A DNA stretch of 64,000 bases, from NCBI RefSeq assembly GCF_030697925.1, contig NZ_JAUYOJ010000173.1, positions 1-64,000 of the forward strand, in the 5' to 3' direction. The notes under the pieces were generated by a model. That model saw nothing but the letters and a program-made list of their open reading frames with translations, did not search any database and was not told the DNA's origin. The position numbers and the translations under genes are program-made. This DNA comes from Phenylobacterium sp. Lineage in GTDB: Bacteria; Pseudomonadota; Alphaproteobacteria; Caulobacterales; Caulobacteraceae. This document shows positions 9,603 through 19,634 of the stretch, piece by piece; the stretch's first letter is position 1; each line of letters starts with the position of its first letter.

Positions 9603-11428
9603 GGCAGCTCTCGCTTGCTGCGGATGTGTTGTTCGTAGTCGCTGCGGGCGGCGTTCACATGCGGACGGTCGGAAACCTCGGGGACGGCGACGTCCCACCA
9701 CCAGCCGCCGGCCTCGGTGGTCGTCAGCGGGTCAGTGTCGATGACGACCACATAGGACCGGTCGGCGGCGCGGGCGCGGACCATGGCCGCCTCGAACTCG
9801 CCGAGCGTGGCGACATGCTCGCTGATCGCGCCCAGGCTGCGGGCGTGGGCGGCGAAGTCGATGTCGGGGAGGATCGCGTGGAGACTGTCGACCAGCAGGT
9901 TGTTGAAGCCGGGCGAGCCTGTCGCCTGTTGCAGCCGGTCGATGCAGCCGAAGCCGCGGTTGTCGAGCAGGGCGACGATCAGCTTGCAGCCCATCATCAC
10001 CGAAGTGGCGAGTTCGGAGTTCAGCATCAGATAGGAGCCGTCCCCGACCATGACGACGACCTCGCGGTCGGGCTCGGCCATTTTGACGCCGAGACCCCCG
10101 GCGATCTCGTAGCCCATGCAGGAGAAGCCATATTCGAGGTGGTAGCCGCCCGGCCGCGCCGTGCGCCACAGCTTGTGGAGCTCGCTGGGCAGGCCGCCGG
10201 CCGCGCAGACCACGATGGCGTCCTCGCCCATGGAACGCTGCACCGCACCTATGACCTGGGCGTCGCTGGGCAGGGTTTTGTCGGCGGGGCCGGCGGTCGC
10301 CGCATCGACGGCCGCGGTCCATCCCGAGACATCGGCGGCGATCTCTGGCGCGCGCCAGCCGGCGAGGGCGACCGACAGGGCCTCAATTACCTCCCGGGCG
10401 TCGCCGACGACGGGCTCGGCGCCGTGCTTGTGCGCGTCGAACGCCTGGACATTGACCTGGCACAGCCTGCGGTCCGGGAACAGGCTGCGCGAGCCGGTTG
10501 TGAAGTCCTGCAACCGGGTGCCGACGCCGACGATCAGGTCGGCGTTCGAGGCCGCCTCGTTGGCGGCGCTGGACCCCGTGACACCGATGGAGCCGAGGGT
10601 GTTGGGATGATCCCAGGGCAAGGCGCCCTTGCCCCCTTGGGTCTCCGCGATCTTGAGCCCGGTGGCTTCGGCCAGGGCGATCAGTTCGGTCTCCGCCTGG
10701 CTGTAGAGGACGCCGCCGCCAGAGACGATCAGCGGGCGTTTCGACGCCTTCAGCGCTTCGACGAGGGCGGCGATCTCGCCCGCATCGGCGGGCTGTCGGC
10801 GCGCCTTCCAGAGGCGGCGATCGAAGAATGCGGCGGGATAGTCGAAGGCTTCAGCCTGGACGTCCTGGCAAAAGGCGATGGTCGCCGGGCCGCAGGTGGC
10901 CGGATCCAACATGGTCGCCAAAGCCTTGGGCAGGGCGTCGAGGATCTGCTCGGGCCGGGTGATCCGGTCGAAGAACCGCGATACCGGTCGGAAGCAGTCG
11001 TTGGCCGTGACCGTCCCGTCGCCGAAGGCCTCGACCTGTTGCAGGACGGGGTCGGGGCGGCGGCTCGCAAAGACGTCGCCCGGCATGAACAGGACCGGGA
11101 TGCGGTTCACATGGGCGACCGCCGCGGCCGTCACCAGGTTGGTGGCGCCGGGCCCGATCGAGGTGGTGCAGATCATCGCGCGTCTGCGGCGCATCTGCTT
11201 GGCGTAGGCGATGGCCGCGTGGGCCATGCCCTGTTCATTGTGCGCCCGCCAGGTCGGCAGGACCTCGCGCGACGCATGCAGGGCCTCGCCGATCCCGGCG
11301 ACGTTGCCGTGGCCGAAGATGGCCCAGCAGCCGGCGAAGTAGGGAACCTCGGCGCCGTCGACGACGACGTGCTGGGCGGCCAACCAGCGGACGGCGGCCT
11401 GGGCGGCGGTCAGCCGGATCGTGGTCAT
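9599..11428 (-). CDS. iolD: 3D-(3,5/4)-trihydroxycyclohexane-1,2-dione acylhydrolase (ThDP-dependent)
   Basis: MTTIRLTAAQAAVRWLAAQHV...ATSIGPGATNLVTAAAVAHVNRIPVLFMPGDVFASRRPDPVLQQ...MVGDGSYLMLNSELATSVMMG. Confidence 0.95.
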   Translation of the reverse strand: MTTIRLTAAQAAVRWLAAQHVVVDGAEVPYFAGCWAIFGHGNVAGIGEALHASREVLPTWRAHNEQGMAHAAIAYAKQMRRRRAMICTTSIGPGATNLVTAAAVAHVNRIPVLFMPGDVFASRRPDPVLQQVEAFGDGTVTANDCFRPVSRFFDRITRPEQILDALPKALATMLDPATCGPATIAFCQDVQAEAFDYPAAFFDRRLWKARRQPADAGEIAALVEALKASKRPLIVSGGGVLYSQAETELIALAEATGLKIAETQGGKGALPWDHPNTLGSIGVTGSSAANEAASNADLIVGVGTRLQDFTTGSRSLFPDRRLCQVNVQAFDAHKHGAEPVVGDAREVIEALSVALAGWRAPEIAADVSGWTAAVDAATAGPADKTLPSDAQVIGAVQRSMGEDAIVVCAAGGLPSELHKLWRTARPGGYHLEYGFSCMGYEIAGGLGVKMAEPDREVVVMVGDGSYLMLNSELATSVMMGCKLIVALLDNRGFGCIDRLQQATGSPGFNNLLVDSLHAILPDIDFAAHARSLGAISEHVATLGEFEAAMVRARAADRSYVVVIDTDPLTTTEAGGWWWDVAVPEVSDRPHVNAARSDYEQHIRSKRELP

Positions 11429-13386
11429 CGGCGCACCGCCTCCCGAACCGGGGCGGTCGAAACTCGTGCCTTGGCGGCGCGCCAGGCCTCGATCAGCACC
11501 GAGAAGCGTGACGACAGATCGGTGATCGCCGCCTCGTCGTCCATCTTGCCCGACAACCACTGCTCCCCGGCGTCGGCGAAGATCGTGCGGCCGACGGCGA
11601 ACCCCTTGACGATGGGCCGGGCCGCGGCGGCGTCGAACGAGGCGATCAGCTCGGCTTCCGGCGTGGACAGGCCCAGGAGCAGGACGCCCCGACATAGCGG
11701 GTCGTTGGCCTCGATGGCCTGCTCGATATTGACCCAGGCGACCGCATCGTCGGTCGGCTCCAGCTTCCACCAGTCGGGTTTCATGCCCAGATCGTAGAGC
11801 CGCTGGATGGCGCGGGAAATCGTGGTGGCGTCAATCGCGCCGTTCTTGGAGGCGATGATCTCCAGCAGCAATTCGTGGCCGGTCTTCCGGCAGGCGTCCT
11901 GAAGCCTCAGCATCTGCCGCTCCTGCCGGTCGCGCAGGCCGGGCGGATCGTCCGGATGATAGAGGACGAGGCATTTGGCGACATGGTTGGACGGCCAGGT
12001 CGCCAGCTCCGTCGCCACGTCGGCCGAGCTCTCGAACTCGAGCGGGCACGATCCCGGCAGCTCGATGGGCCGCCCGATCCAATAGTTATGGTCGGCGGCG
12101 GCCTCGAGCCCGCGCATCCCGAACCGGCCGTCCAGCAGCACGCCATATCGCCGATCGCCCTTGGCCAGCCGGTCAACGGCCTGAAGCGCCAGGGCCTTGA
12201 AGGCCGGGATGCGTTCGGGATCGGCGCCCAGCCGTTCGCACATCTCCTCGAACTGGCTTCGGTGGTCCATGGCCAGGACGGTGAGTTCGTCGTACCTCCC
12301 ACGCCGAGTGGTGGCCCAGTGGATGTGTTCCAGCTCGGCGTCCTCCCGCAGGCGGTACGGGCGCTGTTTCTCGCCCAGGAACAGCTGCAGTTCGTCCCAG
12401 GTCGGCATGGCCGGGGCGCAGCCGTGGCGCGATACGACAATGGCGCCGCAGGCGTTGCCGAAAGCGCAGCAGGTCCCCAGCGGCTCGTCCCTCAGCCAGC
12501 CGCGCAGGAAGCCGGCCATGAAGGCGTCACCCGCGCCCAGCACGTTGAAGACGTCGACGCGGAAGCCGCGCCCGACGATCCCCCCAGCCAGGGTGTCGGG
12601 AATGGCGTCCGGGAAGGCCGAGCATCCGTCGGGGCCCCGCTTGCAGACCAGCAGGGCGTCGCTCATTTCGCGAATGGTGCGCAACGCCGCGATGGTGTCG
12701 GTCGACCCACCGAGGATGTGGACCTCTTCCTCAGTGCCGACGATCAGGTCGCAGAGCGGCAGGACCTGTTGCAGCCGGGCGGTGACGTCCAGATCGGCGA
12801 CGAAGCGATTCTCGCCCATGTCCTTGCCGGTCAGGCCCCACAGCACGGGACGATAATCGATGTCGAAGACGATCCGCCCGCCGCCCTCGCGCATCAGCCG
12901 GCAGGCCTTCATCGTCGCCTCGAACACGTTCGGTTGCGACAGGTGGGTGCCGTTGATCAGCAGGGCGCCCGCCGACTGGATGAAGGCGGGATCGACATCG
13001 TCGACGCAGAGCGCCATGTCGGCGCAATTCTCGCGATAGAAGATCAGGGGAAAGGTGTCGGGGTCGCGGATGCCGAGGAAGACCAGCGCGGTCAGCCGTT
13101 CGGCGTCCGTGAGGACACCGTCCACCGCCACGCCCTCAACGGTCAGTTGCTCGCGGATGAAGCGGCCGAAGTGGTCGGCGCCGACCTTTGTCACCAGGCC
13201 CGTCTTCAGGCCCAGTCGCGACGACCCGATCGCCGTATTGGTCGGGCTGCCTCCGATGTATTTGGCGAATGAGGCCATGTCCTCGAGCCGCCCCCCAGTC
13301 TGCTGACCGTAGAGATCGACGCAGGACCGGCCCAGGGTGATCAGGTCAAGTCCGCCTCTCCCTCTCGCCATCGACCTTATCTCCAT
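11425..13386 (-). CDS. iolC: Bifunctional 5-dehydro-2-deoxygluconokinase / DUF2090 aldolase-like fusion
   Basis: N-terminal PfkB kinase (LDLITLGRSCVDLYGQQTGG...VLGAGDAFMAGFLRGWL) fused to a C-terminal DUF2090-like domain (ELTVLAMDHRSQFEEMCERLGAD...VKGFAVGRTIFADAGEQWL). Confidence 0.93.
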   Translation of the reverse strand: MEIRSMARGRGGLDLITLGRSCVDLYGQQTGGRLEDMASFAKYIGGSPTNTAIGSSRLGLKTGLVTKVGADHFGRFIREQLTVEGVAVDGVLTDAERLTALVFLGIRDPDTFPLIFYRENCADMALCVDDVDPAFIQSAGALLINGTHLSQPNVFEATMKACRLMREGGGRIVFDIDYRPVLWGLTGKDMGENRFVADLDVTARLQQVLPLCDLIVGTEEEVHILGGSTDTIAALRTIREMSDALLVCKRGPDGCSAFPDAIPDTLAGGIVGRGFRVDVFNVLGAGDAFMAGFLRGWLRDEPLGTCCAFGNACGAIVVSRHGCAPAMPTWDELQLFLGEKQRPYRLREDAELEHIHWATTRRGRYDELTVLAMDHRSQFEEMCERLGADPERIPAFKALALQAVDRLAKGDRRYGVLLDGRFGMRGLEAAADHNYWIGRPIELPGSCPLEFESSADVATELATWPSNHVAKCLVLYHPDDPPGLRDRQERQMLRLQDACRKTGHELLLEIIASKNGAIDATTISRAIQRLYDLGMKPDWWKLEPTDDAVAWVNIEQAIEANDPLCRGVLLLGLSTPEAELIASFDAAAARPIVKGFAVGRTIFADAGEQWLSGKMDDEAAITDLSSRFSVLIEAWRAAKARVSTAPVREAVRR

Positions 13387-13419
13387 ACACAGCAGACTGC
13401 GCCTCCGCCCAGCCAGATA

Positions 13420-13435
13420 TGTAACACATATTCTA
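13420..13435. promoter_or_regulatory. Putative IolR-type operator TGTAACACATATTCTA
   Basis: Matches the island motif at the same spacing; 34 bp upstream of iolC. Confidence 0.6.
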
Positions 13436-13461
13436 ATATCCTGAGATTAGCAACTTTCGTT

Positions 13462-14355
13462 TCATGACGCCACGCGCTTGCGTGCCCCTCCGGACGCTAT
13501 CGGCTTGCGCTTTGGTTGAGACGTCGCGAAAGCGAAGGAAATCACCAAGGCTTGGGCAAGGCACATCGACGTCGCGAGCGAGCGGAACTGGCGGATCTCA
13601 GCTTCGCGAACCTGCAGGACTTGCGTCGCCGGCTTGGCCACGGGGCTCACCAGACTGTCACTGATCGCCAGTACGGCCGCCTTCCGACCGACGGCTGAGT
13701 CGATGAGCTGCACCGCTTCCTGGGCATATGGGTGATAGCTGACGGCGATCAGCAGATCGTTGGAGGTGATGGCGTGGACCTGCTGACTGGCCATGCCGCC
13801 GACGTTGTCGATAAAGACGGTCTTCTTATCCACCTGGTGCAGGGAATAGGCGATATAGGCCGCAACCGGGAACGAGCGGCGGAAGCCGGCGACGTAGATC
13901 GTTTCGGCCCTGGTCATAAGATCGACGGCGGCCGATAGGGCCGCGGGGCTGACGGTCTCGCCCAGGTTCTGCAGGGCCAGGCTGTTGCCCTCGATGAACT
14001 CGGCCAGAACCTGGCCGGGTTCGCCCGCCGCCTTGCCGTCGACGGCCCGACTGAACTGTCTGACACGCTCGCCATAGGCCAAGGCCGCATGCCCGGACAT
14101 CAGGCCGTCTCGGAAGAGGCGCTGCATCTGCGTGGCGCCGTCGAATCCAAACGCCTTCGCGAACCTGACGATCGCGGAAGGCTGCACCCCGGTGCGGTCC
14201 GCCAGCACCGCGAGCGTTTCCAACGCCACCGTATTGGGCTCGTCGAGGACGTACCTGGCGATCTGCTTGAGCCGCTTACTCAGCGACTCGTATCGATCCA
14301 GAATCGCCGCCCTCAATTCATCGGCCGTGGTGGGTGTCGTCAGCTTGTCTGTCAT
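13462..14355 (-). CDS. MurR/RpiR-family transcriptional regulator (candidate IolR)
   Basis: MTDKLTTPTTADELRAAILDRYESLSKRLKQIARYVLDEPNTVALETLAVLADRTGVQPSAIVRFAKAFGFDGATQMQRLFRDGL (RpiR HTH) plus SIS domain; between iolC and iolG. Confidence 0.93.
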   Translation of the reverse strand: MTDKLTTPTTADELRAAILDRYESLSKRLKQIARYVLDEPNTVALETLAVLADRTGVQPSAIVRFAKAFGFDGATQMQRLFRDGLMSGHAALAYGERVRQFSRAVDGKAAGEPGQVLAEFIEGNSLALQNLGETVSPAALSAAVDLMTRAETIYVAGFRRSFPVAAYIAYSLHQVDKKTVFIDNVGGMASQQVHAITSNDLLIAVSYHPYAQEAVQLIDSAVGRKAAVLAISDSLVSPVAKPATQVLQVREAEIRQFRSLATSMCLAQALVISFAFATSQPKRKPIASGGARKRVAS

Positions 14356-14453
14356 TGTGGCCCTGCCTCGCCTCGCACGGAAACGAAGGTGGCACGGACC
14401 GGACTGAAATGGAACGATTCCTGGCGCCGTGGAAATTCCATGCCATATATGGG

Positions 14454-14469
14454 CAGAATATTGGTTCCA
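14454..14469. promoter_or_regulatory. Putative IolR-type operator CAGAATATTGGTTCCA
   Basis: Reverse complement TGGAACCAATATTCTG; between the rpiR-type gene and iolG. Confidence 0.65.
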
Positions 14470-14518
14470 TGACGTGTTGCGCGTGAGATGGGCGCCGGTG
14501 GAGTTTAGGGGGCTTTCA

Positions 14519-15496
14519 ATGAACAAGGTCGCGATCATCGGCGCGGGGCGCATTGGCCGCATCCATGGCAAGAATGCTGCTCACAACAGCCGCCTCGAAC
14601 TGGCTGGCGTGGTCGACCCCATCGCAGAAGCGGCGTCGGCGCTCGCAGCCGAATTGGGCTCGAAGGTCATCTCGCTCGATGAAGCTTTGGTCGATCCGTC
14701 CATCACCGGCGTCATCATCGCCTCGTCGACGGACACTCACCTCGACTACAGCGTCCTGGCGGCGAAGGCGGGCAAGGCGATCTTCTGCGAGAAGCCGATC
14801 GACCAGGATTTGGAACGCGCTCGAAGCGCCGCCGCCGACCTGGGGGAGGCGCGCATGTTGCTGGCCTTCAATCGACGCTTCGACCCCAACTTCCAAGCCC
14901 TGAAGGCGCGCCTGGACAGCGGCGCGGTGGGTCACTTGGAAAGCGTGCAGATCACCTCGAACGACCCGTCCCCGCCGCCGCCGTCCTACGTCGCCGCGTC
15001 GGGGGGACTGTTTAAGGACATGGCCATTCACGACTTCGATATGGCGCGCTGGCTCCTCGGTGAGGAGGTGAGCGAGGTTTACGCCGTCGGCAGTTGCCTC
15101 GTCGATCCCGCCATTGGCGAACTGGGCGACATCGATACGGCCCGCACCGTGTTGAAGACGGTCTCTGGAAAGCTCTGCGTCATCGCCAACAGCCGCCGGT
15201 CAGGTTTCGGCTATGACCAGCGCATCGAGGCCTATGCGTCCAAAGGACTGGTCAGGGCGGACAACGTGCTGGAATCGACCGTCCAGGTCTGGAGCGAAGC
15301 CGGGGCGTCCGCCGACCGGTTCCAGAACTTCTTTCTCGATCGCTACGCCGAGGCTTACCGCCGCGAGATGGACCATTTCGCCGATATGCTGGAGGGCGCC
15401 GCCGCATCGGTCGGCTATGCCGACGGGATCGCGGCGCTGGCCCTGGCCGAGGCGGCGGCGAGATCTGTGCGAACGGGATTGCCGGTCCGTACCTGA
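14519..15496 (+). CDS. iolG: Gfo/Idh/MocA oxidoreductase, inositol 2-dehydrogenase
   Basis: MNKVAIIGAGRIGRIHGKNAAHNSRLELAGVVDPIAEAAS...AGKAIFCEKPIDQDLERAR. Confidence 0.92.
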   Translation: MNKVAIIGAGRIGRIHGKNAAHNSRLELAGVVDPIAEAASALAAELGSKVISLDEALVDPSITGVIIASSTDTHLDYSVLAAKAGKAIFCEKPIDQDLERARSAAADLGEARMLLAFNRRFDPNFQALKARLDSGAVGHLESVQITSNDPSPPPPSYVAASGGLFKDMAIHDFDMARWLLGEEVSEVYAVGSCLVDPAIGELGDIDTARTVLKTVSGKLCVIANSRRSGFGYDQRIEAYASKGLVRADNVLESTVQVWSEAGASADRFQNFFLDRYAEAYRREMDHFADMLEGAAASVGYADGIAALALAEAAARSVRTGLPVRT

Positions 15497-15636
15497 TCCG
15501 CGTTCCGCCCAGCTGTTGCAGCTGGCGCCGCGTGACGCGATGCGCTCGGCGCCTGGCCGGGAAGGGGCCCGCGGCAAGTGCGGACGATCCTCTCGGCGCG
15601 GGAAAACTTGCGGTCGTTTTCTAAATCTATAGAAGA

Positions 15637-15652
15637 TAGAAGCGTCGTTCCA
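15637..15652. promoter_or_regulatory. Putative IolR-type operator TAGAAGCGTCGTTCCA
   Basis: Reverse complement TGGAACGACGCTTCTA; about 150 bp upstream of the esterase at 15799. Confidence 0.5.
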
Positions 15653-15798
15653 ACTCTCGTTGTGTGTTCGTTCGCCCGCGGTGGCGAGGGTGGAGCGTCG
15701 AGAGGCCAGGCGATATCCGGATCGCCCGTCGTCGGACTCGCCACTGATGGAAGACTTCACGCAACCAGCGCCGCTGGCTCGTCCAATGGGAAAATCAC

Positions 15799-16746
15799 AT
15801 GTCGCTCGACCCAGTGCTCCAACAGATCCTTGACCAGATCCCTCTGCCGTCGGGCGACCTCGACTGGGGGAAGCTACGCGCGGAATCCGCCTCCCTGATC
15901 GCCCTTCTGAACGGGCCCGAAGGCCCGGTCGTCGTGGCCGACGTCCAGACGTTGGAGATCGACGGCAAAGGTGGCCCGGTGCCTCTCCGCATCATCCGGC
16001 CAGAGACCGAACCGCGCGGGACCCTGCATTTCGTCCATGGCGGGGCTTGGGCCCTTGGGAGCGTGGATCACATCGAGGGCGTCGTTCGCAGGCTCGCAAA
16101 GGAGCTGTCCATGGTCGTCGTCGCCAGCGGGTACAGGCTTGCCCCCGAAGCCCCGTTTCCGGCTGGCTTTGAAGACGTCATGACGGCGGCGGCCTGGGTG
16201 CTGGACCACGCCGCCGAGCTTGGCGGCTCGACCCTGCCGGTCGCCATCGGCGGCGAGAGCGCCGGGGCGAATTTGGCCGCAGCCGCAGCGATTGCTCTGA
16301 GGGGCGGCGATCATCCCAGGTTCGACGCGCAACTCCTCTTCTTTCCGGCGGTGGATCTTCGCGATGGGGCCAATAGCCTGCCATCGCGACGTGCAGACGC
16401 CGATCCGACGCTCCCAGCCACGACGTTCCCGCAGATCTTCTCGACCTACTGCGGCGAGAACGATCGTGGCGATCCCCGTATTTCACCCATGGCGGCGGAA
16501 AGCCTCGCCGACCTGCCGCCCGTCTTGCTGGTTGTGCTTTCGGTTGATCCGTTGCGCGACGAGGCCGTCGCCTATGCAGAGCGTTTGAAGAGCTCGGGCG
16601 TGCCTGTCGACGTCATGGAATTCGACAATCTCACGCACGGATTTCTCGGCTTTGCAGGTCTCGTGCCGGCGGCCGCGGCGGCTGTCTCGGACATCGCTGA
16701 CCGCTTTTCCATGATGCTCGCAAGACTACCGCACCAAACGAAATAG
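15799..16746 (+). CDS. Alpha/beta hydrolase (HSL/carboxylesterase family)
   Basis: [12 protein letters not shown] (HGG oxyanion motif), [29 protein letters not shown]. Confidence 0.92.
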   Translation: MSLDPVLQQILDQIPLPSGDLDWGKLRAESASLIALLNGPEGPVVVADVQTLEIDGKGGPVPLRIIRPETEPRGTLHFVHGGAWALGSVDHIEGVVRRLAKELSMVVVASGYRLAPEAPFPAGFEDVMTAAAWVLDHAAELGGSTLPVAIGGESAGANLAAAAAIALRGGDHPRFDAQLLFFPAVDLRDGANSLPSRRADADPTLPATTFPQIFSTYCGENDRGDPRISPMAAESLADLPPVLLVVLSVDPLRDEAVAYAERLKSSGVPVDVMEFDNLTHGFLGFAGLVPAAAAAVSDIADRFSMMLARLPHQTK

Positions 16747-16771
16747 CTCGGCGTCGAAGGGAGAGAACCAT

Positions 16772-18517
16772 ATGGACAGTTTGGTCTGCGGACGACGCGA
16801 CATCCCGCTGATGGACATGACGATCGGCGAGGCCTTGGACGCAGCGGCCGCAAGATGGCCCTCGGGCGAAGCGGTGGTGTTTCCCGAACAGGGCGTGCGC
16901 CTCTCCTGGTCTGACCTCAAGGACCGCGCCGAGGCGTTCGCCGCCGGACTGCTCCTGCGCGGCCTGCGGCCGGGCGATCGCCTAGGTGTCTGGTCGCTCA
17001 ATCGGGTCGAGTGGGTGATCGCCATGTTCGCGGCCGCCAAGGCTGGCCTGGTCCTCGTCAACGTCAATCCAGCCTACCGTCTTGACGAGCTTGAGTACGC
17101 GCTCGCCAAGGTCGACTGCAAGGCGCTGGTCATCTCCCCGCCTTTCAAGACGAGTGACTATCCGCAGATCCTGCGCCAGTTGGTCCCGGAGATCGGCCAG
17201 GGCCCTGCCTGGCGGTCCGTGCGCCTCCCCGCGCTGCGCTTGGTGGTGCAGATGGGTCCGCAAACCCTGGCGGGGGCCGTCGATTTTGCAGGCATCGAAA
17301 AGGAAGGCCGGGCGGCGGGGACGCTCGCCCTCCTCGACGCCGCCCTTGGCGTGCGATCCCGTGATCCGGCGAACATTCAGTTCACGAGCGGGACGACGGG
17401 CCGGCCCAAGGGCGTCACCCTGAGCCACCACAGTGTGCTGAACAACGGCTACTTCTGTGGCTTGGCTTTGGGATTGACGGCGGCGGACCGTATTGCAGTT
17501 CCCGTTCCTCTTTACCATTGCTTCGGCATGGTGATGGCCGTCCTGGCCGGTCTGACGCATGGCGCGGCGACGGTTTTCCCCGGAGAGGGATTCGACCCGG
17601 GGCGAACGCTGGCGACAGTGGCGGCTGAACGCTGCACCGCGCTTTACGGCGTGCCGACCATGTTCATTTCCATGCTCGACGACGCCCATTTCGACGACTT
17701 CGACCTGTCGAGCCTGCGTACGGGCATCATGGCCGGGTCGCCATGCCCGATCAAGACGATGCGAGAGGTGGTGGAGCGCATGAACATGGCCGACGTCACG
17801 ATCGCGTACGGGATGACGGAGACGAGCCCGGTCAGTTTCCAATCCGGATTGGACGATACGCTCGAGCGTCGCGTATCGACCATTGGCCAGGTTCATCCTC
17901 ACGTCGAATGCAAGGTCATCGACGCCGAGGGCAGGACCGTTCCCCGCGGTGCGCCTGGGGAACTATGCACGCGGGGCTACTCGGTGATGCTTGGCTATTG
18001 GGAAGATCCCGAACAAACGGCTGCAGCCATCGATGCTGACGGATGGATGCATAGCGGCGATCTCGCGGTCATCGACGAAGCCGGGTACGGCACGGTCGTC
18101 GGCCGCCTGAAGGATTTGATCATCCGCGGCGGAGAAAACCTCTACCCGCGTGAGATCGAGGAGTTTCTGTCTCGTCATCCGAAGATCCGCGACGTCCAGG
18201 TGTTTGGCGTTCCCGACGATCGCTACGGTGAGGAGGTTTGCGCCTGGATCGTGGTCGCTGACGGCGAATCCATGGCCGCCGCCGAAATTGACGCCTACTG
18301 CGAAGGTTCGATCGCCCATCAGAAGAAGCCGCGATACGTTCGGTTCGTCGAGACCTTCCCACTGACCGTCACGGGCAAGCCGCAAAAATTTCTGATGCGC
18401 GACGCTATGGTCGCCGAACTCGCCAAGGCGAGGGGAGTCTCAGGCGTCTCGACCACGACGGGCGAGACACACTCGGTCGATGGCCTGCCTGGGACGCCGA
18501 TGGTCGGAAAGGGCTGA
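16772..18517 (+). CDS. AMP-dependent acyl-CoA synthetase/ligase
   Basis: [61 protein letters not shown]. Confidence 0.94.
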   Translation: MDSLVCGRRDIPLMDMTIGEALDAAAARWPSGEAVVFPEQGVRLSWSDLKDRAEAFAAGLLLRGLRPGDRLGVWSLNRVEWVIAMFAAAKAGLVLVNVNPAYRLDELEYALAKVDCKALVISPPFKTSDYPQILRQLVPEIGQGPAWRSVRLPALRLVVQMGPQTLAGAVDFAGIEKEGRAAGTLALLDAALGVRSRDPANIQFTSGTTGRPKGVTLSHHSVLNNGYFCGLALGLTAADRIAVPVPLYHCFGMVMAVLAGLTHGAATVFPGEGFDPGRTLATVAAERCTALYGVPTMFISMLDDAHFDDFDLSSLRTGIMAGSPCPIKTMREVVERMNMADVTIAYGMTETSPVSFQSGLDDTLERRVSTIGQVHPHVECKVIDAEGRTVPRGAPGELCTRGYSVMLGYWEDPEQTAAAIDADGWMHSGDLAVIDEAGYGTVVGRLKDLIIRGGENLYPREIEEFLSRHPKIRDVQVFGVPDDRYGEEVCAWIVVADGESMAAAEIDAYCEGSIAHQKKPRYVRFVETFPLTVTGKPQKFLMRDAMVAELAKARGVSGVSTTTGETHSVDGLPGTPMVGKG

Positions 18518-18641
18518 AACGGCCGACCCCGTTCGCCTTTCACGCGCAGGTTCGCCACTGCGCGGGGCCGGTTGACCGGCCGTTGAGAGGACTATGACCC
18601 CAACGCTTGCGGCGGGCGGCCGTTTCGTCGTCGGGGCGACG

Positions 18642-19496
18642 TCACACCGTCCCATCCGTTCGGTTTGGCGGCCCAAGGGGCGAGTTGAAGCCGTGGCGGT
18701 TCAGCCAGCGATCAAGGTCCTGGGGCCAGGCATCCACCGGCAGGCCAAGGCGGCGCATGCCGAAACCATGCCCTCCGGCGTCGAATCTATGGAGATCGCT
18801 CGGACGTCCACGAGCCTGCCAAGCTTCGAACATTCGGACGCTCTCGCCAACAGGTACCAAGGGATCATCATCTGCGTGAACGAGGAACACGGGAGGCGCG
18901 TCGTGCGGCACTGGCTCATCCGGCATCGCGCCGTAGATGACCGCGCCGAAGTCCGGACGGCTGGCGACGTCTGCCCCAAGCAGTGTTGTCGCTGTCGTAA
19001 TAGCTCCCGCTGAGAAGCCGATCATCCCGATACGGGTCGGATCGACGCCGAAGGCGACGGCGCCGCTCCGGACGGTCCGCACGGCCTGCCGCGCATCGTC
19101 CGCGGCAAGCATGCGGCCAGGCAGCATCAGCTGCATGGCTTGCCGCCATGCTCTCACGGTGAGCAGTCGGCTCAGATGATCATCGTCGGAATCGTGAACG
19201 CGATACTTGAGGACGAAGGCGACATAGCCGCGCTCAGCGAACCAGGTCGCGATTTCGGCCCCTTCCTTGTCCACCATGAGACAGCGGAACGCCCCGCCAG
19301 GGAGAACGATCACCGCGCCGCCATGCGCCTTATCCTGCGGTGGCGCATAGCGGGTGAGGGTAGGCTCGGAAACGTTGGTGACGCTGATGGCCGGGCCCGT
19401 GGCGGGCTCGACGATCGCGGTTGACGTTTCCGCCGGAATTCCAGCGGCGAGGTGCGGCGAACCCGCGGGCCAAATCGCGAATGTATCGGTGGACAT
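18642..19496 (-). CDS. Alpha/beta hydrolase (acetylxylan-esterase-like)
   Basis: GAVIVLPGGAFRCLMVDKEG, DPTRIGMIGFSAGAITTATTLL, PVFLVHADDDPLVPVGESVRMFEAW. Confidence 0.9.
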   Translation of the reverse strand: MSTDTFAIWPAGSPHLAAGIPAETSTAIVEPATGPAISVTNVSEPTLTRYAPPQDKAHGGAVIVLPGGAFRCLMVDKEGAEIATWFAERGYVAFVLKYRVHDSDDDHLSRLLTVRAWRQAMQLMLPGRMLAADDARQAVRTVRSGAVAFGVDPTRIGMIGFSAGAITTATTLLGADVASRPDFGAVIYGAMPDEPVPHDAPPVFLVHADDDPLVPVGESVRMFEAWQARGRPSDLHRFDAGGHGFGMRRLGLPVDAWPQDLDRWLNRHGFNSPLGPPNRTDGTV

Positions 19497-19634
19497 TGGG
19501 AGGGACCTTCGCTGTGTCAGGGGCCGGTTGGAGACGGCTCAAAGGCGCCCGCCGCCGAGGCCGGAAGCGCGCCGGACGACGTCGGACCTGAACTCGGATG
19601 GGGCGCGGGCGTCCGGCGACGGCCGACGCGCCCG

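Noticed and set aside
9626-11797. 723-aa plus-strand ORF opposite iolD
   Set aside because: Antisense shadow of the well-supported iolD; composition is typical of mirrored high-GC coding DNA (runs of G, A, D, R, V, H) with no recognisable domain.
11875-13272. 465-aa plus-strand ORF opposite iolC
   Set aside because: Antisense shadow ORF of a clear kinase/DUF2090 fusion.
14410-14440. TGGAACGATTCC and TGGAAATTCCA close to the iolG operator
   Set aside because: Half-sites resemble the island motif but spacing is 2-3 and 1 bp, not 6; not counted as operators, though they could contribute to binding.
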